64,000 bases of DNA from Carideicomes alvinocaridis (GCA_005473895.2 SRJI02000003.1:62001-126000), one strand, 5' to 3'; positions 16,233 through 26,161 are shown, counted from the stretch's first letter. The notes: generated from the sequence alone by a model not told the origin. Program-made: numbers and translations.

Positions 16233-17231
16233 TTACTCGGCCAGAAGAGCGTCCTGCTTGGCCTGCATCTCGTCGGTCCAGACGCCGGCTTCCTTGAAGT
16301 ACTTGATAGCCCCGTCATGGTAGGGCAGCACCGAATCCGCGGTGGCGAAGTTTTCCTTCAGCCAGTTGCCGAGGCTCTTGTTCGCCGCGCGGAACTCGTC
16401 GTTATGCTCGAACATCGTCTTGGTGGTCTCGTAGACCATGTCCTCGGGGACGTCGGCATGGGCCACCAGGTAGGTCGGCAGGTAGACCAGCGTCATGTCC
16501 TCGTCGATGCCCGGAGGGCCGGCTTTGACCTCGCTGACGACGGCCGGGTAGACCTCCTTCATGCGCGCGATCGCCTCGTCGGACGTGTCGAGCGGCAGGA
16601 AGCGGATGCCGAGCGTGGAATCGAGCTCGGCGGTGATGCCCGATCCCACGGAGGCGTAGAACACGTCCAGGCGGCCCTCGGAGACGTCCTCGCGCTGGCC
16701 GGCATAGAGCGACGCGCGCGGCTGGGCCTGCATGTCGTCGAAGGAAAGGCCGGCATTGGCCAGTTCCGCCGCGGCGAAATCGTCCACCGCCGGAGAGCCG
16801 GAATATTCGCTGGCCATCCGCAGGCCCTTGATCTCGCTGCGCGAGGTGATGTCGGAATCGTCCATCACGTAGAGGCCGACATTGATGCCGCCGCCGACCA
16901 CGACGGTGCGCATCTTGTGGGGCGCGTTGAAGCCGCCCTTGCCCTTCCAGGCCAGCCAGGCCTCGTAGTGGGAGGTCACGCCCATGTCGACCTCGCGGTA
17001 ATCCATCATCGGCACCCAGACCGACCCGCCGGCCGCCGGAAGCACCTTGCCGGTCAGGTCGGAATGCTCGCCCAGCAGCGCCGCGGTGGTGGCCGCGACC
17101 ACGTAGAAGTTCGACCCGCTCTCGCGGCTGCCGATGATGACCTCGCTCTGGGCCTGCGCGGCGCCCGCGGCGGTCACCGCCATGGCGCCGGCGGCCAGCC
17201 ACTGCGTCAGTTTTCGCGTTTCAAAGAACAT
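16233..17231 (-). CDS. TAXI-family TRAP solute-binding protein
   Basis: 332 residues, periplasmic. The signal peptide runs to about residue 27 (basic RK, hydrophobic core, AAQAQ cleavage). The mature protein begins VIIGSRESGSNFYVVAATTAALL, the TAXI hallmark opening, and continues with VWVPMMDYREVDMG and LPTYLVAHADVPEDMVYE. It delivers substrate to the fused permease. It lies between the dioxygenase gene (56 bp upstream) and the permease (90 bp downstream) on the same strand. The imported compound may be a substrate of the dioxygenase; this is inference. Confidence 0.92.
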   Translation of the reverse strand: MFFETRKLTQWLAAGAMAVTAAGAAQAQSEVIIGSRESGSNFYVVAATTAALLGEHSDLTGKVLPAAGGSVWVPMMDYREVDMGVTSHYEAWLAWKGKGGFNAPHKMRTVVVGGGINVGLYVMDDSDITSRSEIKGLRMASEYSGSPAVDDFAAAELANAGLSFDDMQAQPRASLYAGQREDVSEGRLDVFYASVGSGITAELDSTLGIRFLPLDTSDEAIARMKEVYPAVVSEVKAGPPGIDEDMTLVYLPTYLVAHADVPEDMVYETTKTMFEHNDEFRAANKSLGNWLKENFATADSVLPYHDGAIKYFKEAGVWTDEMQAKQDALLAE

Positions 17232-17287
17232 GAGCTTTTCCTGTTTCCCTGTTGGTTTCTTTTGATCTTTTCCGTGCAGCCGACCTG

Positions 17288-18127
17288 TCAGGCCGCCTGC
17301 TCGGTCAGCGCGGTTTTCGGCGCGCGCGGCCGATTGGTGCCTTCGATCTGGACGCGGTAGCCCGAGCGGACATGCGGCCAGTAGTCGAAGATCGCGCAAT
17401 GGTGGGCACAGCGGTTGTCCCACAGCGCGATGGAATGCGGCTGCCAGCGGAAGCGGATGGAATACTCCGCCTTGGCGCAATGCTCGAAGAGGAAGTTGAG
17501 GATCGCGCGGCTTTCCGGCTCCGACAGGCCGATGATCTTCGTGGTGAAGGCCACGTTGACGAACAGCAGCTTGCGCCCGGTCTCCGGGTGCTCCGCGACG
17601 ATCGGATGCTCGGTCTGCGGCGTCCCCTCGCCAAAGATCGGCACCCCGTCATGCAGCGCCGTCAGCCCGTCGAGGTAGTGCTTCATCCGGTCGGAGAGGC
17701 CCTCGTAGGCGGCGTACATGGACGCGAAGAGCGTATCGCCCCCGCTCATCGGCGGCACCGTGTGGATGTAGAGCATCGAGCCCAGCGGCGGCACTTCGGC
17801 GCAGCTCTGGTCCGAATGCCAGACATCGCCGGACACCTTCTTGGAGGTCTCGTCGGCGTGGAAGCGGCGGACGGCCGGGTTGTCGGTCGGCTGCGAAATC
17901 GTCTTCTTGCCGACATGCTGGCCCAGCGGTCCGAAGATCTCGGCCACCCGGGCGTGATCGTCGAACGAGATCTCCTGATCGCGGAAGAACAGCACCTGGA
18001 ATTCGAGGAAGGCCTTCTTGAGCTCGTCCGTCGTCTCGTCGGACAGCGGCCTGGTCAGGTCGATATCGAGGATCTCCGCGCCCAGGGCCGGCCCATAGGG
18101 CTTTGCCGTGAAAGTCTTGTATTCCAT
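17288..18127 (-). CDS. TauD/TfdA-family Fe(II)/2-oxoglutarate-dependent dioxygenase
   Basis: 279 residues. Iron ligands are His104 and Asp106 in WHSDQS and a distal His in AHHCAIFDYWP (His242/243). Arg254 in PHVRSGYR should bind 2-oxoglutarate. Early residues GAEILDIDLTRPLS and FRDQEISFDDHARVAEIFGPLG are typical of taurine/2,4-D/alkyl-sulfate dioxygenases. Family members hydroxylate a substrate next to a heteroatom and release e.g. sulfite or an aldehyde; this one's substrate is unknown. First gene of a likely operon with the TAXI importer, AGGAG ribosome site, divergent from the GMC oxidoreductase. Confidence 0.9.
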   Translation of the reverse strand: MEYKTFTAKPYGPALGAEILDIDLTRPLSDETTDELKKAFLEFQVLFFRDQEISFDDHARVAEIFGPLGQHVGKKTISQPTDNPAVRRFHADETSKKVSGDVWHSDQSCAEVPPLGSMLYIHTVPPMSGGDTLFASMYAAYEGLSDRMKHYLDGLTALHDGVPIFGEGTPQTEHPIVAEHPETGRKLLFVNVAFTTKIIGLSEPESRAILNFLFEHCAKAEYSIRFRWQPHSIALWDNRCAHHCAIFDYWPHVRSGYRVQIEGTNRPRAPKTALTEQAA

Positions 18128-18255
18128 CGGTGAGTCTCCTTTCAGGCGGATCAGTCTCCCGCCTACCCTGCCGTTGTGACCGGCGGACATCGTGAAAACC
18201 TGACGGGCAGAGACCTTTCCCTACGTCCGCGCCCGGTGGGACCGGACCGCCAGAT

Positions 18256-18269
18256 GTTCACATGTGAAC
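18256..18269. promoter_or_regulatory. Perfect 14-bp palindrome GTTCACATGTGAAC
   Basis: Full two-fold symmetry over 14 bases, 129 bp upstream of the dioxygenase start and about 170 bp upstream of the GMC start. This is the shape of a dimeric repressor or activator site (GntR, LacI or IclR type). No regulator gene is adjacent, so the binder is unknown. Confidence 0.55.
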
Positions 18270-18274
18270 CGCAA

Positions 18275-18288
18275 ATTCATAATTGAAT
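18275..18288. promoter_or_regulatory. Second inverted repeat ATTCA-TAAT-TGAAT
   Basis: Perfect 5-bp arms around TAAT, starting five bases after the 14-bp palindrome. It is A+T-rich and may overlap a promoter -10 region or be a second half of a composite operator. Confidence 0.4.
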
Positions 18289-18435
18289 GCTGCGAGATTG
18301 AAGTGAGTCCGTCAAGTCCGAATGGCCAATAACGCTCTCGGTCCGCCCAATCGTTGCCCCCCGCTGCCGGCTCCCGAGCAGGAGTTGTTGACTTTTCATG
18401 CAGTTCTGCGCTCCGATTGAACGCAGCGTGCAATA

Positions 18436-20070
18436 ATGAACAGGGCGGACGACATGCCGGACACGGCGGAAGAATTCGATTACGTGGTGGTCGGCGCGGG
18501 CTCGGCCGGTTGCGTGCTCGCCAACAGGCTGTCTGAATCGGGCCGTCACAGGGTCGCGCTGGTGGAGGCCGGGGGACGCGACAGCAACCCCTGGATCGAC
18601 GTGCCCGCCGGGCTCTACTACATCCTGAGCAACCCGAAATACCTGTGGCTCTACAAGTCGCTGGCGACCGAGGCGTTCGGCGGGCGCGGCACCACCATGC
18701 TACAGGGCAAGGGGCTTGGCGGCAGCTCGTCGATCAACGGCATGCTCTACATGCGGGGCCAGCGCGAGGATTACGACGGCTGGGCAGACGCCGGCTGTAC
18801 CGGCTGGGGCTGGGACGACGTGCTGCCCTATTTCCGCCGCTCCGAGCGGTTGGACGAGGGCGGCTCCGACGCCCATCACGGCCGCGAGGGCGAGTTGCGG
18901 CTCGACTGGGTGCGGGACCTGCATCCGACCTCCGAGCAATTCCTCGAAGCGGCGCAGAGCTACGGGCTGAAGTATAACGAAGATGTGAATGACGGCGCCC
19001 AGGAAGGGGTGGGTCACCTGCTTGCCACGATCTACCGCGGCAGGCGGCAATCCGCGGCCAAGGCGTTCCTCCGCCCGGCCCTGAAGCGGCCGAACCTCAC
19101 CGTGATCCGGGACGCCACCGCCACCTGCGTAACCTTTTCGGGCCGCCGCGCCACCGGGCTGGAGATCGTCACCGACGGCACCGACCGCCGCCTCGTGGCC
19201 CGGGCCGAGGTGATCCTCTCCGCCGGCACGCTGGGCTCCGCGGCGCTGCTGCAGCGCTCCGGCATCGGGCCGGCCGCCTATCTGAAGGGCCTCGGCCTCG
19301 ATCCGGTCGTGGACCTGCCCGCGGTGGGGGAGAATATCCAGGACCACCTCTTCGCCCATCTCAAGTTCCGCACCCGCACCGAGCGGCAAAGCCATAACCG
19401 CCTGCTGCGCAGCAAGCTCGGGATGGCGCGCGAGGGCGTGCGATGGCTGCTGACCGGGCGCGGGACACTGACCATGCCCACCTCGCAGGTCTGCGGCTTC
19501 TTCCGCTCCGCCCCGGACGCGCCGCGTGCCGACCTGCAGCTCTCGATGCGCCCGCTGTCCTTCCATGTCCTGCCCACGGGCCTCGCCATCGACGAGGTGC
19601 CGGCGATCACCGTCTCGGCGATCCAGACCCGGCCGTGGAGCCGGGGCAGCTACCGGATCACCTCCGCCGACCCCGCCGACCTGGGGGAGCTGCGGATGAA
19701 CCACCTGGAGGATCCGCGCGACGCGGAGACGCTGGCCCGCGGCATGGCCGAGATCCGGCGCATGGTGGCGCAGCCCCAGATGCAGGGGATCATCGCCGAA
19801 GAGCTGGAGCCGGGCCCCGAGGCCGAACGGCACGAGGATTTCGTGGCGTACCTGCGCAAGCGGGCAAGCACGGTCTATCACCCGGTGGGCACCTGCCGCA
19901 TGGGCGCCGACCCGGAGGCGGTGGTCGACCCAAGGCTGCGGGTCAACGGCGTGACGGGGCTGCGGGTGATCGACGCCTCCATCATCCCCGCCATGCCCTC
20001 GGGCAACACCAACGCCCCCGCCATCATGATCGGCGAAAAGGGCGCCGCGATGGTGCTGGAGGACGCCTAG
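18436..20070 (+). CDS. GMC-family FAD oxidoreductase (choline dehydrogenase-like)
   Basis: 544 residues. FAD-binding [17 protein letters not shown] is near the N-terminus, [18 protein letters not shown] is the first GMC signature, and [18 protein letters not shown] the second. The C-terminal [10 protein letters not shown] and [15 protein letters not shown] carry the active-site His and Asn. It oxidises an alcohol to an aldehyde; the family includes choline, alcohol and polyethylene glycol dehydrogenases, and the substrate is open. The start could also be the ATG at 18454, which has AGGGCGG before it, whereas 18436 lacks a clear site. It is convergent with the MFS gene, overlapping by 4 bp at the stops. 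Confidence 0.92.
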   Translation: MNRADDMPDTAEEFDYVVVGAGSAGCVLANRLSESGRHRVALVEAGGRDSNPWIDVPAGLYYILSNPKYLWLYKSLATEAFGGRGTTMLQGKGLGGSSSINGMLYMRGQREDYDGWADAGCTGWGWDDVLPYFRRSERLDEGGSDAHHGREGELRLDWVRDLHPTSEQFLEAAQSYGLKYNEDVNDGAQEGVGHLLATIYRGRRQSAAKAFLRPALKRPNLTVIRDATATCVTFSGRRATGLEIVTDGTDRRLVARAEVILSAGTLGSAALLQRSGIGPAAYLKGLGLDPVVDLPAVGENIQDHLFAHLKFRTRTERQSHNRLLRSKLGMAREGVRWLLTGRGTLTMPTSQVCGFFRSAPDAPRADLQLSMRPLSFHVLPTGLAIDEVPAITVSAIQTRPWSRGSYRITSADPADLGELRMNHLEDPRDAETLARGMAEIRRMVAQPQMQGIIAEELEPGPEAERHEDFVAYLRKRASTVYHPVGTCRMGADPEAVVDPRLRVNGVTGLRVIDASIIPAMPSGNTNAPAIMIGEKGAAMVLEDA

Positions 20071-21284
20071 ACCGGCACCGCCCGGGCGCCATGGCGCGAG
20101 ACCCGCAGGATCAGCGGCGCGGCCAGCACGGCGAGCATGGCGGCGATGGCGAAGAAGACGGCAAAGCCCAGCGCTTCGGCCACCATGCCGGCAGCGAGTC
20201 CCGCCAGCATGGAAATGGCCGCGTCCATGCACTGGAACAGGGTGAAATCCACCCCGCCCTGCCGCGGATCGGCCCAGCGCATGAATTGCGCATAAAGCGC
20301 GACGAAGCCGATGGCCATGATCAGCGTGCCGCACAGGACCAGCCCGGCGGGCACCGCGACGGGAAACAGCCCCGTCCCCGCCTGCAGCGCCAGCAGCCCC
20401 AGCACCACGGCCTGGCAGGCGGCGGCCAGCCCCAGCACCGGGCGGATGCCCAGCGCCCGGGTCAACGCGCCGCCGGCCAGCGCGCCGGCAAAGCCCACCG
20501 CGAGGCTGCCCAGCCCGTTCAGCGCGCCGATCACCGCCAGGTCCAGCCCGGAATCCACCAGGAAGGGCCCGACCATGCCCAATGCGGTCTTCTGCGCCAC
20601 GACGTAGATCGCCGCCATCGCCAGCCCGCGGCGGATCTCGGGCCGCCTCAGCGCGGCGCGGAGGGACGGCACATGCGGCTCCCCGGCGGGAACCGGGCGA
20701 GTGCGGCGGCTGGCATGGCGCAGGAACGGCAGGCCCATCACCACGATCAGCACTGCCATGGCCCATGCGCCGGTCTGCCAGCCGGCGCGGTCGACGATGA
20801 CCAGGAACAGCCCCCCGCCGATCGCCGAGCCCAGGTAGGCCCCGCCCACCTGCGCCGCGTTGCCCCAGCCCAGCTGCCCCTCGCGCAGGCTTTCCACCGC
20901 GTAGCCGTCGCAGGCGATGTCCACCGTCGCCGTGGCGCAGGCGACGAGGAACAGCACCCCCAGCACCGGCAGCAGCGGCGAGGGCCCCATCAGACCGATG
21001 GCGAAAAAGCCCAGCACCGCGAAAAGCCCGCCCAGTGCCACCACCAGCGCCGAGCGGTCTCCGCCCTGCGGCAGGCGGGCGCGTTCGATCATCGGCGCCC
21101 AGAAGAATTTCAGCGCCCAGGGCAGCACCAGCAGCGACAGCAGCCCGACCCGGTCGAGGGGCAGGCCCTCGGCGCGCAGCACCGCGGGCAGCCCCGTCCA
21201 GGTCGCGCCGCCGATGACGCTCTGGGCCACGTAGAGGCCGCCGATCGATCCGATCAGCGGCCAGGTGCCGGGCGCGACACCCAT
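20067..21284 (-). CDS. RhtX/FptX-like siderophore MFS transporter
   Basis: 405 residues, about 12 membrane segments. It opens with [21 protein letters not shown] and the loop [15 protein letters not shown], the pattern of the AmpG/RhtX/FptX branch of MFS single-component inner-membrane siderophore importers. It begins at the stop of the TonB receptor gene (1-bp overlap), so receptor and inner-membrane carrier form an uptake pair. The specific siderophore cannot be read from sequence; RhtX itself carries rhizobactin 1021 and FptX pyochelin. Confidence 0.85.
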   Translation of the reverse strand: MGVAPGTWPLIGSIGGLYVAQSVIGGATWTGLPAVLRAEGLPLDRVGLLSLLVLPWALKFFWAPMIERARLPQGGDRSALVVALGGLFAVLGFFAIGLMGPSPLLPVLGVLFLVACATATVDIACDGYAVESLREGQLGWGNAAQVGGAYLGSAIGGGLFLVIVDRAGWQTGAWAMAVLIVVMGLPFLRHASRRTRPVPAGEPHVPSLRAALRRPEIRRGLAMAAIYVVAQKTALGMVGPFLVDSGLDLAVIGALNGLGSLAVGFAGALAGGALTRALGIRPVLGLAAACQAVVLGLLALQAGTGLFPVAVPAGLVLCGTLIMAIGFVALYAQFMRWADPRQGGVDFTLFQCMDAAISMLAGLAAGMVAEALGFAVFFAIAAMLAVLAAPLILRVSRHGARAVPV

Positions 21285-23374
21285 CAGAAGCGGTAGCCCA
21301 TCGACACCGTCGCGGTGCGCCCTTCGTCACGGTAGCAATAGCCCGCCGTGCAGGTCTGCTTGGTCTTGTCGAAGAGGTTCTTGACGTTGGCCTGCAGGGT
21401 AAGCCCCGGATAGCCCGCCTCGGCGAAATCGTAGGACAGCGCCGCGTCCACGAAGATCCGGTCGTCGTTGCGGATCGTGTTGGTGTCGTCGCCCCAGCTT
21501 TCGCCGACATAGCGCAGGCCCATGCCGAAGCCCCAGCCCTTCAGCGCCCCGCCCTTCGGCGCGTAATGCGCCCAGATCGAGGCCACGTCGTTGGGCGTGC
21601 CCGACAGCTCCTTGCCCTCGGCGCCGGTCACCCCCTTGTCGATCTCGACGCGCAGGTGGGTGTAGGAGGCCATGAGGCTCAGCCCGCTGTCGAACTCGGT
21701 CGCGGCTTCCAGCTCGATCCCGGTCGAGGTCATGTCGAGCTGGCGCTGCTTGTTGGCGCCGGCGGAGGTGTCGAAGACCACGCCGTCCTCCTGCTCGATC
21801 CGGAACAGCGCGGCGGAGATCAGCGAGGGCGTGCCGGGGATCTGGTATTTCAGCCCCAGCTCGTTCTGCACCGCCCGCGTGGGCTCTGCCGGTCGGCCCT
21901 CGTCGGCGGGGTCGGTCGGGTTGTCGAAGACCAGCCCGACATTGGGCGCAAAGGAGGTCGAGTAGTTGTAGTATGGCACGAGGCCGTTCGCCATCTGGTA
22001 AGAGACGCCCAGTCGGCCCGAAAGAGCCTCGTAATGATTGTCGGTCTGGTCGCCGGTGGCAACGGTGTCCACATTGTCCACCCAGTCGTAGCGGAGGGAG
22101 CCGAACAGCGTCATCGGTCCGCTTGTCACCTGGTCGTGGACGTAAAGCCCCCATTGCTCGCTGTCCTGTCCGCCGAAATAGGGCGCCTGCATGGCCTGCG
22201 TGGCCGCGGCCGAGACGTAGCCGTCTGCGGACCATGCGTCGTATCGCGCCCGGGTATAGTCCATGCCGGCGACCAGCTCGTGATCCCAGACCCCGGTGGC
22301 AAAGATCATCCGCGCCTGGTTGTCCACGGTGAGGACGTCCATGTCCTCGAGGTAATGCCCCCAGTACCGCGCCAGCGTACCGCCCCCGCCATCGTACAGG
22401 CCGGAATATTGCAGGTCGGCATCCACCTCGGCATAGCGCAGCTTCTGCACCAGCGTGACGCTGTCGGTCAGCTCGTGCTCCAGCTCGTAGCCCAGGCGCC
22501 ACTGCACCTGGTCGAAATCGTTGTACTCCGGGTCGCCCACGTAGATGTCGGAGGCCACGCCGTAGCTGGGATTGTAGAAGGACGCGGTGCCGCCGACATT
22601 GGCCTCGGAATATTCGCCTAGAAAGGTGATCGTCGTCCGGTCGGTCGCGTTCCAGGTCAGCGCCGGGGCGATCAGCCGCTTGTCGTCGCGGTAGCCCTCA
22701 AGCGTCGTGTCCGCGTCACGCATCAGGCCGGTGATACGGTAGAGCACCCGCCCCTCCTCGTCCGCGGCGCCGGTAAAATCATAGGCGAGCTGCCGGCGGT
22801 TGTCGGTGCCGACCAGCGCCTCGACCTCGCGGAAGGTCTGCTCCTTCGGCCGCTTGCTGACCATGTTGACGATCCCGCCCGGGCCGCTCACCCCGTAGAG
22901 GGACGAGGCCGGGCCCTTGAGGATGGCGATGCCTTCCAGCGTGTAGGGATCGTTGCGGAACCAGGCCGAGGGGCCGTTGTACTGCCGCAGCCCGTCCCGG
23001 AACATGCCGTTGTAATACGCCGGAAAGCCGCGCAGGAAGAAGGCGTCGTAGCGCGTGTCCAGCCCGTAATTCCCCGGCACCGCGCTCGCCGTGTAGCCCA
23101 GCGTTTCGTTCACCGTGCGCGGCTTCTGATCCTCCATCTGGTCCTGCGTGACGGTGGAGACCGCCTGCGGGATCAGCGCGATGGGCGTGTCCACCTTAGT
23201 GGCCTGGCGCCCGATCTCGGCCACGTAGCCCTCCTGCTGGAGCGTGGTGTCACTTTCGGATTCCACGCTGATCGCATCCAGGTCGATCACCTCGCCGTCC
23301 TGCTGCGCGGCGGCCGGCATGGCGGCCATGAGGCAGACCACCGCGGTGGTGGAGAGAAGCTGAGTGGTGCGCAT
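21284..23374 (-). CDS. TonB-dependent siderophore receptor
   Basis: 696 residues, outer membrane. The signal peptide ends at about AMPAAAQQ (residue 24). The plug domain contains [37 protein letters not shown] and [21 protein letters not shown] ~540-residue beta-barrel follows and ends in the terminal aromatic GYRF expected for barrel assembly. A Cys pair near the end (TCTAGYC) is common in FhuA/FpvA-like receptors. Plug sequences place it with ferric-hydroxamate/pyoverdine-type siderophore receptors. A TGA-N9-TCA iron-type box is 43 bp upstream. Confidence 0.95.
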   Translation of the reverse strand: MRTTQLLSTTAVVCLMAAMPAAAQQDGEVIDLDAISVESESDTTLQQEGYVAEIGRQATKVDTPIALIPQAVSTVTQDQMEDQKPRTVNETLGYTASAVPGNYGLDTRYDAFFLRGFPAYYNGMFRDGLRQYNGPSAWFRNDPYTLEGIAILKGPASSLYGVSGPGGIVNMVSKRPKEQTFREVEALVGTDNRRQLAYDFTGAADEEGRVLYRITGLMRDADTTLEGYRDDKRLIAPALTWNATDRTTITFLGEYSEANVGGTASFYNPSYGVASDIYVGDPEYNDFDQVQWRLGYELEHELTDSVTLVQKLRYAEVDADLQYSGLYDGGGGTLARYWGHYLEDMDVLTVDNQARMIFATGVWDHELVAGMDYTRARYDAWSADGYVSAAATQAMQAPYFGGQDSEQWGLYVHDQVTSGPMTLFGSLRYDWVDNVDTVATGDQTDNHYEALSGRLGVSYQMANGLVPYYNYSTSFAPNVGLVFDNPTDPADEGRPAEPTRAVQNELGLKYQIPGTPSLISAALFRIEQEDGVVFDTSAGANKQRQLDMTSTGIELEAATEFDSGLSLMASYTHLRVEIDKGVTGAEGKELSGTPNDVASIWAHYAPKGGALKGWGFGMGLRYVGESWGDDTNTIRNDDRIFVDAALSYDFAEAGYPGLTLQANVKNLFDKTKQTCTAGYCYRDEGRTATVSMGYRF

Positions 23375-23416
23375 AGGGTCCCCCGAAACTGCGTTTTTTC
23401 CCGGGCTAAGCCGCCA

Positions 23417-23431
23417 TGAGCAAAACAGTCA
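23417..23431. promoter_or_regulatory. TGA-N9-TCA site (RirA/IRO-box-like) upstream of the TonB receptor
   Basis: TGA, nine bases (GCAAAACAG), then TCA, in an A+T-rich stretch 43 bp before the receptor start. TGA-N9-TCA is the described core of the RirA-bound iron-responsive box of alphaproteobacteria. Only six fixed bases match, so chance is not excluded, but the place is right. Confidence 0.5.
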
Positions 23432-23572
23432 AGTATATATCCAATCTTTTTTGTCAGATTCTACCATCGCGGGTCCGACGGCATCAGGCGACGGGCGCCT
23501 CTTCCCTTGCCCGCCCGGGCAAAATTGCTTAGACGGCCCCTTCCACGACCGGATCCCGGGGAGGCAAGCCCG

Positions 23573-24670
23573 ATGCTGCAGACGCCCTATTACCTCATCG
23601 ACAAGTCGCGGCTTCTTCGGAACATGGAACGGATCGCCTGGCTGCGCGACGCCTCGGGCGCCAGGGCCCTGCTGGCGCTGAAATGCTTCGCCACATGGTC
23701 GGTCTTCGACATGATGAGCGAGTACATGGACGGCACCACCTCGTCCTCGCTCTTCGAGGTCAAGCTGGGACGCGAGAAGTTCCCGGGCGAGACGCATGCC
23801 TATTCCGTGGCCTGGGCCGATCACGAGATCGACGAGGTGGTCGCGAGTTCGGACAAGATCATCTTCAACACCGCCGCGCAGCTTCACCGGTTCGAGGCGC
23901 AGAGCCGCGACCGCATCCGCGGGCTGCGCGTGAACCCCGGTGTCTCGACCTCCGATTTCGACCTCGCCGACCCGGCGCGCCCCTTCTCGCGGCTGGGTGA
24001 ACATGCCCCCGAGGATATCGAGCCGGTGGCTGACATGATCTCGGGCTTCATGTTCCACAACAATTGCGAGAACGCGGATTTTGAGCGGTTCGACGCCATG
24101 CTGGGCATGATCGAGCAGCGCTTCGGCCACCTCATCCGCCGCATGGACTGGATCAGCCTCGGCGGCGGCATCCATTTCACCGGCGACGACTACCCGCTCG
24201 ACAAGCTGGCCGAGCGGCTGAAACGCTTTGCCGGCGAGAACGAGGTGCAGGTCTACCTGGAGCCCGGGGAGGCCGCGATCACCAACTCCACCACGCTGGA
24301 GGTTACGGTGCTCGACACGCTCTACAACGGCAAGAACCTCGCCATCGTCGACAGCTCGATCGAGGCGCATATGCTCGACCTGCTGATCTACCGAGAGAGC
24401 GCGAAGATGCTGCCCGACGAGGGCCCCGAGGAATGGATGATCTGCGGCAAGTCCTGCCTGGCCGGTGACATCTTCGGCGAATTCCGCTTTCCGCAGGCGC
24501 TGAAGCCCGGCGACCGGCTGTCGGTGCAGGACGCCGCGGGCTACACGATGGTCAAGAAGAACTGGTTCAACGGCGTGCAGATGCCCTCCATCGCGGTCCG
24601 CGAGATGGACGGGACGGAGCGGCTGGTCCGCGACTTCACCTACGGGGATTTCACGGCCGCGCTGTCGTGA
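23573..24670 (+). CDS. nspC: Carboxynorspermidine/carboxyspermidine decarboxylase
   Basis: 365 residues, the normal length. This PLP enzyme of the alanine-racemase fold decarboxylates carboxy(nor)spermidine to (nor)spermidine. The PLP lysine is Lys37 in LLALKCFA. Also visible are NPGVSTSDFDLADP, MFHNNCEN, GGGIHFTG, EPGEAAI and CGKSCLAGDIFGE with the catalytic Cys. GGGGAGG precedes the ATG by eight bases, so a frame starting 66 bp earlier is rejected. It is followed after 61 bp by the gene for the preceding step. In most alphaproteobacteria this pair makes spermidine. Confidence 0.94.
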   Translation: MLQTPYYLIDKSRLLRNMERIAWLRDASGARALLALKCFATWSVFDMMSEYMDGTTSSSLFEVKLGREKFPGETHAYSVAWADHEIDEVVASSDKIIFNTAAQLHRFEAQSRDRIRGLRVNPGVSTSDFDLADPARPFSRLGEHAPEDIEPVADMISGFMFHNNCENADFERFDAMLGMIEQRFGHLIRRMDWISLGGGIHFTGDDYPLDKLAERLKRFAGENEVQVYLEPGEAAITNSTTLEVTVLDTLYNGKNLAIVDSSIEAHMLDLLIYRESAKMLPDEGPEEWMICGKSCLAGDIFGEFRFPQALKPGDRLSVQDAAGYTMVKKNWFNGVQMPSIAVREMDGTERLVRDFTYGDFTAALS

Positions 24671-24731
24671 CACGCACCGCACGCGCATTACTCTCCCCCG
24701 ACGAGCACCGATCCAAAGGAGGCCCCCTGGT

Positions 24732-25970
24732 TTGAAACGAAATGTTCTCATCATCGGCGCGGGCGGCGTCGCGCAGGTCGTGGCGCATAAATGTGCCCAG
24801 AACAACGACGTGCTGGGCGACATCCGCATCGCCAGCCGCACTTTGTCCAAATGCGAGGCCATCCTCGAATCCGTCCGCGACAAGGACGCGATGAAACAGG
24901 ACGGCGTTCTCGAGGCGCACGAGATCGACGCGATGGACGTGCCCGCGCTGGCGCAGCTCATACGCGACACGGACACGCAGATCGTGATCAACGTGGGCAC
25001 CGCCTTCGTCAACATGTCGGTGCTGGACGCCTGCCTCGAGACCGGCGCCGCCTATATCGACACGGCGATCCACGAGGAGCCGGACAAGATCTGCGAAGAG
25101 CCGCCCTGGTACGCCAACTACGAATGGAAGAAGCGCGACGCCTGCGCGGAGAAGGGCGTGACCGCGATCCTCGGCGCCGGCTTCGATCCGGGGGTGGTGA
25201 ACGCCTATGCGCGCTTTGCCATCGACGAATACATGGACGAGGTCGAGAGCATCGACATCGTGGACATCAACGCCGGCTCGCACGGCAAGTACTTCGCCAC
25301 CAACTTCGACCCGGAGATCAATTTCCGCGAATTCACCGGCACGGTCTATTCCTGGCAGGGCGGCCAGTGGCGCGAGAATTCGATGTTCGAGGTGGGCCAC
25401 GACTGGGACCTGCCCGTGGTGGGTGTGCAGCGCGCCTACATGTCCGGCCATGACGAGGTGCATTCGCTGGCGGTGAACTACCCGCATGCCGACGTGCGCT
25501 TCTGGATGGGCTTCGGCGAGCATTACATCAACGTCTTCACCGTGCTGAAGAATATCGGCCTGCTGTCCGAGCAGCCGGTGACCACCGCCGAGGGCCAGGA
25601 AGTGGTGCCGCTGAAGGTGGTGAAGGCCTGCCTGCCCGACCCGTCCTCTCTGGCACCGGAATACACCGGCAAGACCTGCATCGGGGACCTGGTGAAGGGC
25701 GTGAAGGACGGCGAGAAGACCGAGGTGCTTGTCTACAACGTTGCCGATCACAAGGAGGCCTTCGAGGAGGTCGGATCGCAGGGCATCTCCTACACCGCGG
25801 GCGTGCCCCCGGTGGCCGCAGCGATGCTGGTGGCGCAGGGCGACTGGGATGCTGGGACGATGAAGAACGTGGAAGAGCTCGACCCCAAGCCCTTCTTCAC
25901 CGTGCTGGACAGGATCGGCCTGCCGACGCGGGTCAAGCACGGGGACGTGGACAAGGCCTGGAACGCCTGA
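24732..25970 (+). CDS. Carboxynorspermidine/carboxyspermidine dehydrogenase (synthase), TTG start
   Basis: 412 residues, saccharopine-dehydrogenase-like. An N-terminal Rossmann fold (VLIIGAGGVAQVVAHKC) reductively condenses aspartate semialdehyde with putrescine or diaminopropane using NADPH. VGTAFVNMSVLDACLETGA and GAGFDPGVVNAYARFA are family-typical. The start is a TTG: AAAGGAGG lies nine bases before it, and the Rossmann motif begins at once, so no other start is tenable. With nspC this forms the two-step route to spermidine. A good terminator follows. Confidence 0.94.
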   Translation: MKRNVLIIGAGGVAQVVAHKCAQNNDVLGDIRIASRTLSKCEAILESVRDKDAMKQDGVLEAHEIDAMDVPALAQLIRDTDTQIVINVGTAFVNMSVLDACLETGAAYIDTAIHEEPDKICEEPPWYANYEWKKRDACAEKGVTAILGAGFDPGVVNAYARFAIDEYMDEVESIDIVDINAGSHGKYFATNFDPEINFREFTGTVYSWQGGQWRENSMFEVGHDWDLPVVGVQRAYMSGHDEVHSLAVNYPHADVRFWMGFGEHYINVFTVLKNIGLLSEQPVTTAEGQEVVPLKVVKACLPDPSSLAPEYTGKTCIGDLVKGVKDGEKTEVLVYNVADHKEAFEEVGSQGISYTAGVPPVAAAMLVAQGDWDAGTMKNVEELDPKPFFTVLDRIGLPTRVKHGDVDKAWNA

Positions 25971-25989
25971 GCTTTCTACAGAATGCGAG

Positions 25990-26020
25990 AAAGGGGCGTC
26001 CGATAGGGGCGCCCCTTTTT
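25990..26020 (+). terminator. Intrinsic terminator after the carboxyspermidine genes
   Basis: AAAGGGGCG and CGCCCCTTT form a perfect 9-bp stem with an 11-base loop, ending in TTTTT, 20 bases after the dehydrogenase stop. Confidence 0.9.
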
Positions 26021-26161
26021 CATTCGAGCGCCGGGCCTCCGCCGTGGTCGGTGCAGAGGGACGCGCCCGGCCCTGAGTGGGCGCTTTGAGGCGCTCGTGG
26101 CAGGCGGTCTATTCCCGAAGCCCCGGACTCGCCCCGTGCGGTGAGCGACATCGCCAATGCG

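Larger units (their letters stand above)
18128..18435. promoter_or_regulatory. 308-bp divergent promoter region, dioxygenase/TAXI and GMC genes
   Basis: Promoters for both directions should lie here. The part from 18256 to 18300 is much more A+T-rich than its surroundings and holds a perfect palindrome and a second inverted repeat (separate entries). No open frame in it looks real. Confidence 0.6.

Noticed and set aside
14526-17360. Long plus-strand open frame opposite the TAXI permease and receptor
   Set aside because: Same reason: antisense to well-supported genes, no domain, composition dominated by Arg/His/Gln/Gly.
18700-21510. 936-codon minus-strand frame across the GMC and MFS genes
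   Set aside because: It is out of frame with the MFS gene and antisense to GMC, and contains no recognisable domain.
21284-25970. A norspermidine-based siderophore locus
   Set aside because: The receptor and the nspC pair are adjacent but divergent, and there are no NRPS, DHB or NIS synthetase genes. The polyamine pair is standard in alphaproteobacteria.
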